64,000 nucleotides of DNA from Spirosoma sp. 48-14 (GTDB lineage Bacteria > Bacteroidota > Bacteroidia > Cytophagales > Spirosomataceae), in NCBI RefSeq assembly GCF_001898575.1, contig NZ_MKUD01000088.1:93402-157401 (forward strand), given 5' to 3'. The notes under the pieces were generated by a model. That model did not search any database and had not been told where the DNA came from. It saw only the letters and a list, made by a program, of their open reading frames with translations. Position numbers and translations under genes: made by a program. Of this stretch, positions 8,595 to 15,576 are shown one piece after another (position 1 is the first letter of the stretch; every line of letters begins with the position of its first letter).

Positions 8595-9989
8595 ATGAAC
8601 GTTGTTGCAATTTTTGACATCGGTAAGACCAACAAGAAGCTATTTCTGTTTGACGAGCATTACCGGATCGTTTGGGAGAAATCGGAGCAGTTTGCCGAGG
8701 TGCCTGATGAAGATGGTGATCTGTGCGAGGATGTAAACCTGCTTCGGAACTGGGTTGTTACGTCGCTGTCTGAAGTGATAGCCTTGCCCGAATTTTCAGT
8801 GAAGGCGGTTAACGTTTCAGCCTATGGGGCCAGCTTGGTGTACGTCGATCAAAACGGGCAGGCAATTGCCCCGCTTTATAATTATCTGAAGGCGTATCCG
8901 GCCCCCTTACTTCAACAATTTTTCAGTACATACGGTGGCGAAACGGAATTGACGCGTCAGACGGCATCGCCTTCGCTGGGTAGCCTGAACTCGGGGCTGC
9001 AACTGTACCGATTCAGGCACGAGCAGTCGGAACAGTTTACAAAGCTGGCGTTTGCACTTCACTTGCCACAGTATGTAAGCGCTCTGATTAGTGGCTGGCC
9101 TGTTTCGGACCTGACTAGTATCGGGTGCCATACCATGCTCTGGGATTTTGACCGACAGCAATACCATAACTGGGTGACTGCCGAAAAACTGGATACCCAT
9201 CTGGCACCTATTGTACCCTCAGATTCGGTTCGGGAAACAAACCTGAATGGACATTCGGTGCAGGTAGGAGTGGGTTTGCATGATAGTTCATCGGCTTTGA
9301 TTCCGTATCTGGCGTCGTTTCAGGAGCCGTTTGTGCTCATTTCGACCGGAACCTGGTGCGTGAGCATGAATCCATTTAACAGCCGGCCATTAACCCCCGA
9401 GGAATTACAATACGACTGCCTGAACTATATGCATTACAAAGGCCAGCCGGTGAAGTCGTCGCGGCTGTTTGCCGGGTATGAGCATGAACAGCAGGTTAAA
9501 CGGCTGGCAGCGCATTTTCAGACCCCGGTTGATCAGTACAAGAAAGTAGCCAACAACCCGGAGATCATTGAGCGATTGCGGCATCAACAGAGCCAGGTAA
9601 CAACGGGCGACGATGCTAAAGGCGATCAATTGCTATCGATGAAAGGCTCTTTGTTTGGACAACGAAACCTGTCTGAATTTGCTACTTACGATGAAGCGTA
9701 TCACCAGCTCATGTTGGATATTGTATCGCAGCAACTGATTTCGACCAATCTGGTGCTAGCCGGGTCTCCGGTCAAGCGGATTTTTGTGGATGGTGGTTTT
9801 GGTAAGAACCCTATTTACATGAACCTGCTGGCAATGGCCTTTCCAACCATTGAGGTCTATGCCGCGTCGGTAGCGCAGGCATCGGCGTTGGGGGCTGCCC
9901 TGGCCATTCATCAGCATTGGAATGCCTTCCCGCTGCCTGGCGACTGTGTTGAACTCAAGAAATACACAGCTCAGACTATTGTTCATTAA
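8595..9989 (+). CDS. Rhamnulokinase-type FGGY carbohydrate kinase
   Basis: ATP-dependent sugar kinase, here most likely phosphorylating L-rhamnulose to rhamnulose-1-phosphate between the isomerase and aldolase steps. The FGGY fold is shown by N-terminal FDIGKTNKK (phosphate loop 1), GLHDSSSALIPYL, STGTWCVSMNP and the ATP-site FVDGGFGKNP. I start at the ATG at 8595 (464 residues) because the longer frame from 8511 would translate the repeat array and delay the DIGKTN motif, which normally sits within the first 15 residues. It is somewhat diverged from E. coli RhaB, so the substrate assignment rests on gene context. Confidence 0.85.
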   Translation: MNVVAIFDIGKTNKKLFLFDEHYRIVWEKSEQFAEVPDEDGDLCEDVNLLRNWVVTSLSEVIALPEFSVKAVNVSAYGASLVYVDQNGQAIAPLYNYLKAYPAPLLQQFFSTYGGETELTRQTASPSLGSLNSGLQLYRFRHEQSEQFTKLAFALHLPQYVSALISGWPVSDLTSIGCHTMLWDFDRQQYHNWVTAEKLDTHLAPIVPSDSVRETNLNGHSVQVGVGLHDSSSALIPYLASFQEPFVLISTGTWCVSMNPFNSRPLTPEELQYDCLNYMHYKGQPVKSSRLFAGYEHEQQVKRLAAHFQTPVDQYKKVANNPEIIERLRHQQSQVTTGDDAKGDQLLSMKGSLFGQRNLSEFATYDEAYHQLMLDIVSQQLISTNLVLAGSPVKRIFVDGGFGKNPIYMNLLAMAFPTIEVYAASVAQASALGAALAIHQHWNAFPLPGDCVELKKYTAQTIVH

Positions 9990-10017
9990 TTTACGGCTTT
10001 CCGTATACTGAAAAGCT

Positions 10018-11166
10018 ATGAAGTACCCACCGCTACGCTGCTGGTTTGCCTTGTTGTTTTGCATCATATCATCTGGTGTTCAGGCGCAGAAGCTTCCTGG
10101 TAAAAAGAAAATTCTTGCTAAGATGACTCTGGCTAATGCGTACTTCATGAAAACCTGGCCTGACCCTGGCAAGGAAATCGTAACCAATAAAACTCGTCCC
10201 AGCAACATCTGGACGCGGGCCGTATACTACGAAGGGCTGATGGCTTTGTATGGCATCGATAAGCAGAAAGCTTATTACGATTACGCGGTCGAATGGGGGG
10301 TAAAGCATAATTGGGGCCTTCGCAGTGGCCCTAAAACCCGAAACGCTGACGATCAGTGCTGTGGCCAAACGTACATTGATTTGTATGTAATGGATCGGGA
10401 TGCCGGTAATCCGCAACCAGAGCGTATTCGCGACATCAAGGCGTCTATTGATGCGATGGTGGCGAGCGATAAAGTCGATGACTGGAACTGGATCGATGCC
10501 TTACATATGGCAATGCCTGTTTTTGCAACGCTTGGCGTACTGGAAAAAAATCCCGCTTACTTCGAGAAGATGTACCAGATTTACAGCTACTCGAAAACGA
10601 AGCACGGCGGCCATGGACTTTATAACCCGGACGATCATCTGTGGTGGCGGGATAAGGATTTTGTACCCCCTTACAAAGAGCCCAATGGGCAGGACTGCTA
10701 CTGGTCGAGAGGAAATGGCTGGGTCGTGGCAGCCCTGGTTCGTGTGCTCAATATCCTGCCGAAAGATGCTCCACACCGTGATGAGTATCAGAAAACCTAT
10801 CTGGACATGATGCAGGCGTTAGTGCCTTTGCAGCGCCCCGACGGATACTGGAATGTTAGTCTCCACGACCCAACGAATTACGGCGGTAAGGAACTCACCG
10901 GAACTGCCCTGTTTGTATATGGTATGGCCTGGGGCATTAATCACGGCCTGCTCGATGGTAAGACGTATCGTCCGATCATCGCCAAAGCCTGGAATGCCAT
11001 GGTGACCGAATCCGTTCATCCAAACGGTTTTTTAGGCTATGTGCAGGGAACCGGCAAAGAACCGAAAGACGGTCAGCCCGTTACCTACGATAGCAAACCC
11101 GATTTTGAGGATTATGGTCTGGGTTGTTTCCTGTTGGCAGGAACCGAGTTATATAAATTGAACTAG
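10018..11166 (+). CDS. GH105 unsaturated rhamnogalacturonyl hydrolase-like
   Basis: Secreted (alpha/alpha)6-barrel hydrolase of glycoside hydrolase family 88/105. Family members remove the unsaturated uronic acid left on rhamnogalacturonan fragments by lyases, freeing rhamnose-containing sugars. The 382-residue product has a signal peptide (RCWFALLFCIISSGVQAQ). Conserved acidic stretches include RNADDQCCGQTYIDLY and DDWNWIDALHMAMP, where the family's catalytic Asp lies. Its place between the kinase and rhaM ties it to rhamnose supply from pectin. The gap to the kinase is 28 bases and to rhaM 17 bases, consistent with one transcript. Confidence 0.88.
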   Translation: MKYPPLRCWFALLFCIISSGVQAQKLPGKKKILAKMTLANAYFMKTWPDPGKEIVTNKTRPSNIWTRAVYYEGLMALYGIDKQKAYYDYAVEWGVKHNWGLRSGPKTRNADDQCCGQTYIDLYVMDRDAGNPQPERIRDIKASIDAMVASDKVDDWNWIDALHMAMPVFATLGVLEKNPAYFEKMYQIYSYSKTKHGGHGLYNPDDHLWWRDKDFVPPYKEPNGQDCYWSRGNGWVVAALVRVLNILPKDAPHRDEYQKTYLDMMQALVPLQRPDGYWNVSLHDPTNYGGKELTGTALFVYGMAWGINHGLLDGKTYRPIIAKAWNAMVTESVHPNGFLGYVQGTGKEPKDGQPVTYDSKPDFEDYGLGCFLLAGTELYKLN

Positions 11167-11183
11167 TTCGACGGTTGGTATCT

Positions 11184-11498
11184 ATGGAAGAAATTGCGTT
11201 TACAATGAAATTAAAGCCTGGTGTTGAGGCCGAATACCAGCGACGTCACGATGACATATGGCCCGAACTAGCCCAGGCCCTGACTGATGCCGGTATTCGG
11301 GATTATTCGATCTTTCTGGACCGTGCAAGCGGCACCCTGTTTGGGGTTCAGAAACGGTTGCCGGGCCATTCCGCTGATTCGCTGCCTGAACTACCGATTA
11401 TGAAAAAATGGTGGGCGTATATGGCCGATTTAATGGATACGAATCCCGATAATTCACCCGTCGCTGTTCGGCTGGAGCGGGTCTTTCATATGGATTAG
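11184..11498 (+). CDS. rhaM: L-rhamnose mutarotase
   Basis: Small cytosolic enzyme that interconverts the alpha and beta anomers of L-rhamnose so that the isomerase gets its preferred form. The ATG at 11184 gives 104 residues, the same length as E. coli RhaM; an upstream TTG at 11175 would add only three residues. Family residues are visible in FTMKLKPGVEAEYQRRHDDIWPEL (key H and the IWPEL motif) and in MKKWWAYMADLM. It is the last gene of the rightward rhamnose group and ends just before a strong bidirectional hairpin. Confidence 0.93.
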   Translation: MEEIAFTMKLKPGVEAEYQRRHDDIWPELAQALTDAGIRDYSIFLDRASGTLFGVQKRLPGHSADSLPELPIMKKWWAYMADLMDTNPDNSPVAVRLERVFHMD

Positions 11499-11517
11499 TA
11501 CACGAACCAGTACTCAA

Positions 11518-11575
11518 AAAGTCGGTTGCCATAGCTGTTGGTCTAAAACCTTCAACAGCTATGGCAACCGACTTT
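11518..11575. terminator. Bidirectional terminator hairpin
   Basis: Perfect 23-bp inverted repeat (11518-11540 and 11553-11575) with a 12-base loop, flanked by A on the left and T on the right. It lies between convergent rhaM and the hypothetical gene at 11585, so it can end transcription from both sides. Confidence 0.8.
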
Positions 11576-11584
11576 GTTAATGCA

Positions 11585-12511
11585 TTAGTGTAATTCTGTT
11601 AACCACTGTTGCGCAAACGCACGCGCTTCCATGACGGGGGCTTTACCAAGCCGATACAGGAATTTCCATTCGGCAGGTTTCCGCTGGTATACGGGATTGG
11701 CAAATTCCTGCTTCCGACCCATGGGCATCAGTCGGGCTTCAAAATCGACGGTTTCCGTCAACGTGATAAAATCCTGCAATCGTTTTTTTAGCAAAGGCCG
11801 GAAATCAGCATGGGCGTCGAATTCGGCTTTTTGCCGACGTTGTTGTACCAGTTGATCTTTATCGATATCGGGTGTGGCCGTCGATTGATCGATATTGGTT
11901 ATGGCTTGCCGTTTGAGCAAGGCTAAATACTGCTTTTTGCAGTCAGCAGGGGGCAGGTTCAGTACTTTTTTCAGTTCAGCAATGTATTGCGCTTTACTGG
12001 TTCGTTCACTGCCCGACAGGGAAGCTAATTCCTGTGTTTCCTGCGCCAACTGGCTCCGTATGGCCATCTGGATCATAGCGGGGGCCATACCGGCAAAGGC
12101 CTGATCGAGCGTGCCTAGCTGGCTTTTCATGGCCGACCGATTGGCTTCATTATCCTGTTTGGTTTTAGCCATATGCTCGTCGGTATAGGTTTCATCGTAC
12201 GGATAATACATTCGCAGGTCCTGTAGCCAAACGTCCTTAAAAGTCGATGATTCTACATACGCTCGAACCACTTTTCCCAGTGCGCGTACCGTAGCCGCAC
12301 GAGACGATTCAGGAATCCGGCGAGCCGTCTGCCGAATGGAGCTGGTGGTGTTAAAAAAGAACCATTGCGGCTCTTTCAGATTGAGCAGGACATCCTGACG
12401 AAGCTTACCGGTATCGATGCTTAGTTCGGTCATGACATCGCTCATGCGGGCGGCAACGAGCCAGCAACTAAGGCAGCCTAGAATAAGAAGGACGGGGTAT
12501 TTTGTTTTCAT
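11585..12511 (-). CDS. Hypothetical exported protein
   Basis: I do not recognise the family. The 308-residue product begins with a hydrophobic segment (YPVLLILGCLSCWLVAA) that could be a signal peptide or anchor; a Cys in LGCLSC leaves a lipoprotein possible. The rest is polar, helical and rich in Gln, Lys and Ala, with a long likely coiled region from about 125 to 235. It is the last of a leftward series (NmrA-like, secreted protein, VOC protein, this gene), 89 bases after the VOC gene, so it may be co-transcribed. Confidence 0.65.
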   Translation of the reverse strand: MKTKYPVLLILGCLSCWLVAARMSDVMTELSIDTGKLRQDVLLNLKEPQWFFFNTTSSIRQTARRIPESSRAATVRALGKVVRAYVESSTFKDVWLQDLRMYYPYDETYTDEHMAKTKQDNEANRSAMKSQLGTLDQAFAGMAPAMIQMAIRSQLAQETQELASLSGSERTSKAQYIAELKKVLNLPPADCKKQYLALLKRQAITNIDQSTATPDIDKDQLVQQRRQKAEFDAHADFRPLLKKRLQDFITLTETVDFEARLMPMGRKQEFANPVYQRKPAEWKFLYRLGKAPVMEARAFAQQWLTELH

Positions 12512-12600
12512 GAGTGGTTAAAAAAGAGGGAGGTTTCGGGATTCTCGATTGGTTGTGTAAAGGTGTGGATGGGGTGTTCGATACGAAAGACTAAAGGCTA

Positions 12601-13356
12601 TCAACCCACAAAAACAGGCATTGAATGGATGGATCTGGCCTTTGAACGGATATACTCCGTACCCACAAACAGGGGCTTCCCAAGCGAAACAGGTAGCTGA
12701 TTGACGCCGTAGCAATACAACGTTTGGGTTGGACAACCTGGCTCGGCTTCAAACGTTACCTGGCAGTGATTCATGGCGGCTGGTGTATAGGTAAATGGCC
12801 AGGGATGACCCACCTGAGCAACCGTTACTAACCCCGCGTCATTCCCCAGTATCGATAATTCGGGAGAAGGCGCAAAACGCCGGAAGGTTGGCAGGCCAAA
12901 GCGTTGCATGAGTTGGCGGGTTGTGGTCGGTGTGCACTCGGTGGCAATACCAACCTCGCTAATTCCCTGAAATAGGTCATCGACCGTCAGATTCGGATTA
13001 AACAGTGAGAGGTCGTTCCAGCTGATAAACTTCACCAGGTTGCCGTTGTTGTCGTGAAAGAAACTGGCCCGCGCACGCCAGGTAGGTAATTCAATAATCT
13101 CCTGTCCGTTCGTTGTCAGATAGTTCTGCGGATAACTGTGTAGGCAGACCTCCAGCATACCCACCGGCACGTTGATGGCAAAGTGATAAGGCGCTACCAG
13201 CTCATCGACGGCCCTGAAAGTCAGGCGGGTCCAGCCCACCTGAATCGTAAGAGCTTCGGTCGATTCAGCAACGATTGGTAAGCCGAGCTGCCGGGTGTAG
13301 AAGGCTCGGGTTCCCGGCAGATCGCCCGTATAGAGTTCAAACGCTACGATTTTCAT
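12601..13356 (-). CDS. VOC/glyoxalase-family protein
   Basis: A 251-residue protein with two vicinal-oxygen-chelate repeats. The first (1-140) opens with the typical FELYTGDLPGTRAFYTRQLGLPI and includes ASFFHDNNGNLVKFI; the second (about 150-235) is weaker. Such proteins are often metal-dependent lyases, dioxygenases or thiol transferases. The last visible Glu/His ligands are not clear enough to name a reaction. It starts 9 bases after the stop of the secreted gene at 13366, so the two are very likely one transcript. Confidence 0.7.
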   Translation of the reverse strand: MKIVAFELYTGDLPGTRAFYTRQLGLPIVAESTEALTIQVGWTRLTFRAVDELVAPYHFAINVPVGMLEVCLHSYPQNYLTTNGQEIIELPTWRARASFFHDNNGNLVKFISWNDLSLFNPNLTVDDLFQGISEVGIATECTPTTTRQLMQRFGLPTFRRFAPSPELSILGNDAGLVTVAQVGHPWPFTYTPAAMNHCQVTFEAEPGCPTQTLYCYGVNQLPVSLGKPLFVGTEYIRSKARSIHSMPVFVG

Positions 13357-13365
13357 GAGAAAGGC

Positions 13366-13860
13366 TTACTGAGTAACAGCCGACTTCAACGTCACTGTAG
13401 TGGTCGATTTCTGATTGTATTCGGTAGCTGTTTTCTCGATTTTCAACCCAGCGGCTGATGCTTCCAGTACTTTCCATTCCGATACAGCACTGGTATCTTT
13501 ATCGTTTACGATGCGGAGGGTAGCTGTTTTCTCGTTGTACGTCCAGTGGCTGGGTTTGGCAACTACAGGAAGCGACTCATTCGATGAGCAGGTCAGGGTA
13601 CCCGTATGACCCGATACTTTACCAGTTGATTCGAAGGTCAGGGTGTTGTCTTTGTCGCAGGGGCGCAGAAACGACATCAGATCATTGTCAACATCGCCAT
13701 CACCATCCAGATCAATAGCCGGACTAACCTGAAACGAGGTCATACTCAGATTTTTACCGACGAAGGCCAGGCTTTTGCTGTGGGAAGGCAGCTTGTATGA
13801 TGCGGCTGTCAGGATGAAGGTGGCGGCAGCGGCCAGGAAAAAGATATTAAACGCTTTCAT
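13366..13860 (-). CDS. Small secreted lipocalin-like protein with DxDGDG loop
   Basis: I set the start at 13860 because the next residues (KAFNIFFLAAAATFILTAAS) form a clear signal peptide; the longer frame from 13926 would bury it. The 164-residue product has several beta-strand-like stretches ending in KSTTTVTLKSAVTQ, which resembles the lipocalin-like proteins common in Cytophagales. Residues DLDGDGDVDNDL match an EF-hand/dockerin calcium-loop pattern. Two Cys (PCDKD, TCSSN) could form a disulfide. Function is unknown; the VOC gene follows directly. Confidence 0.65.
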   Translation of the reverse strand: MKAFNIFFLAAAATFILTAASYKLPSHSKSLAFVGKNLSMTSFQVSPAIDLDGDGDVDNDLMSFLRPCDKDNTLTFESTGKVSGHTGTLTCSSNESLPVVAKPSHWTYNEKTATLRIVNDKDTSAVSEWKVLEASAAGLKIEKTATEYNQKSTTTVTLKSAVTQ

Positions 13861-14028
13861 TGTATTTGTTGTGTTTTGATTGAAAAAAGAGATTTCTGTT
13901 TGTTGTTCATTAGGCCTGATTGGCATGGCAAAGTTGATGTTCGATTCGGGCGTATACCACCAGCATTGTTGTCAACCGGAAGAAGACCCGGATGAACTGA
14001 TGGGAAAAGCCAGTCAACCGGATACCGA

Positions 14029-14871
14029 TCACGCCAATTCGAGGATCGGCTGGAATGCTGGTACATGGTCGGCCAAAAAATCGGCGTAGCTCCGGGGGGC
14101 ACGCTCTAACACGTCGGTGCAGAAGGCAACATCATCGGCCGATACTTGCAGGCCTTCTTCCAGCATGCATTGGTAGGTTTTTCGCCAGTCCTCTACCAGC
14201 CAGGTGGCAAGCGATTGGTCTGTAGCAGAATTGTTGGTGGAAGCGGAAGGCTCTCCGCCGGACTGATCATCGGACTGGGCTACCCGAACTGATTGAGGGC
14301 CAACAAGCGGAATCGACAGTCCGTTAAATTCGTCAGTAACAATGGCTTTGACTGTCGCATCGGCCACGTCGCGTGCATCGACGCGATTGACACCCTGATC
14401 GTCGATGGGCTGAGGAGGAATCCCGTATGACGCGATCGATGAACCGATGATCAGGTCGTTTTGGTAGACAAGGGTAGGGCAGATCATGACGAACTCCATG
14501 CCTGTTTGCGTCAGCACGTTCTCGATAATGACCTTCGCTTTTAGATGCGGTATCCGACGGACTTTGTATTGGCTTAAGTAGACCATTTTACGAACGCCAG
14601 CTCGTTTGGCTGCGGCAATTGCATACTGTCCCTGGGCTCCTTCGGTAGGGCAACGCTGGTTGAGCAGGGCTACGGTGTCAATATCGTTGAATGCTTTTGG
14701 CAGGGTGGCTGGTTGCTCCAGATGACCTACAACCGTTTCAACATCGTTCGGAAATAGGGTGGCTTGTTCGGGCGATGTGATCAACACCCGGACCGATACG
14801 TTTTGCTGGACTAATTCGTCTATGACCAGACGGCCAATCGTTCCGGTGCCGCCTATGACTAAGGTTTTCAT
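14029..14871 (-). CDS. NmrA-like NAD(P)-binding oxidoreductase
   Basis: Atypical short-chain dehydrogenase (SDR a5/NmrA type), 280 residues. The Rossmann start is MKTLVIGGTGTIGRLV with the GGTGxxG nucleotide loop (7-13). MVYLSQYKVRRIPHLKAKVIIE and the later DARDVADATVKAI are also typical. These proteins often sense NADP redox state or reduce quinones or small carbonyls rather than act as classical dehydrogenases, and the YxxxK pair is not evident. It is divergent from the PadR gene at 15235 across 363 bases. Confidence 0.78.
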   Translation of the reverse strand: MKTLVIGGTGTIGRLVIDELVQQNVSVRVLITSPEQATLFPNDVETVVGHLEQPATLPKAFNDIDTVALLNQRCPTEGAQGQYAIAAAKRAGVRKMVYLSQYKVRRIPHLKAKVIIENVLTQTGMEFVMICPTLVYQNDLIIGSSIASYGIPPQPIDDQGVNRVDARDVADATVKAIVTDEFNGLSIPLVGPQSVRVAQSDDQSGGEPSASTNNSATDQSLATWLVEDWRKTYQCMLEEGLQVSADDVAFCTDVLERAPRSYADFLADHVPAFQPILELA

Positions 14872-15109
14872 GATTCAGTATTGTTGTTTATGCGTAAAAA
14901 AGAGGTTTGTGTTTCTGTTCAGGAAGGATAACCGCTTGCTGAATGATGGGTCAAAATTGCTCGGTACGATTCGACTGAACCAGGCTGAATCGGTTCAACC
15001 GGAAAAACGAGCCTATGAAATGAGTGATACGAACGGTAAAACAAACACAGTGATGATCCGAATCTGTGTCTGGCCTGCACTTTTTAAACCGGACAGTTGC
15101 GGACAAAAC

Positions 15110-15125
15110 TGTACGATTACGGACA
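15110..15125 (+). promoter_or_regulatory. PadR-module operator-like site 1
   Basis: The 16-mer TGTACGATTACGGACA is an imperfect dyad (TGTnC...GGACA) that recurs as TGTCCGGTAATGGACA upstream of the second PadR gene. In both cases 109 bases separate the end of the site from the PadR ATG. PadR regulators usually bind dyads in their own promoters, so autoregulation is the simplest reading. Confidence 0.5.
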
Positions 15126-15147
15126 TCGACTTTTAATGGAAAATGCC

Positions 15148-15180
15148 TTTCTAGGCTCGATAAGGCGAATTTTATGTTTG
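15148..15180 (+). promoter_or_regulatory. Promoter of PadR module 1
   Basis: TTTC, 21 bases, TATGTTTG: close to the Bacteroidota sigma-A consensus TTTG-N19-21-TAnnTTTG. It ends 54 bases before the PadR ATG at 15235. Confidence 0.5.
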
Positions 15181-15234
15181 GCAGGAGATTTGTTTTGCAA
15201 AATTACAACAAATCGTCTCAACCAATTTACGACC

Positions 15235-15573
15235 ATGCGAAGAGCCTTTTTAGGGGAGTTCGAAGAAATCGTCCTGTTGGTCGTAGCTGCCTGTCCCGCC
15301 GAAGCTTACGGCGTTACCATCTGGGAGGACCTTCAGCAGCAAACCGGCCGTTCGATCACCATGAGTGCGGTTCATGCCACCTTATACCGGCTGGAAGAAA
15401 AAGGGTTTTTATCCTCTACGATGGGGGGAGCTACTGCTGAGCGAGGAGGGCGCCGGAAACGGTTTTTTACCCTGACGGCCCTGGGCGTTCGCGCGTTAAA
15501 CGATGTTCAGCAGGTTCGGAGCCGACTTTGGCAGGCCATTCCTCCCGGAAAATTTCAACTGATTGGCGGGTAG
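15235..15573 (+). CDS. PadR-family transcriptional regulator 1
   Basis: Winged-helix repressor of the PadR family, 112 residues. I start at 15235 because this Met aligns exactly with the start of the second PadR in the window (MRRAFLGEFEE versus MRRTYLGEFEE) and gives the same length; the longer frame from 15097 has no counterpart. The recognition region is TMSAVHATLYRLEEKGFLSS and the wing GGATAERGGRRKRFF. It is followed after 3 bases by a prefix-domain permease, the usual partner of this PadR group, whose expression it probably controls together with its own. Confidence 0.9.
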   Translation: MRRAFLGEFEEIVLLVVAACPAEAYGVTIWEDLQQQTGRSITMSAVHATLYRLEEKGFLSSTMGGATAERGGRRKRFFTLTALGVRALNDVQQVRSRLWQAIPPGKFQLIGG

Positions 15574-15576
15574 TCT

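Larger units (their letters stand above)
14872..15234. promoter_or_regulatory. Intergenic region upstream of PadR module 1
   Basis: A 363-base gap between divergent genes. It holds the operator-like 16-mer at 15110-15125, a short dyad ACAGTT...AACTGT at 15093-15112 next to it, and a promoter-like pair TTTC-N21-TATGTTTG (15148-15180). The leftmost half shows nothing I can name. No credible small ORF was found. Confidence 0.55.
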
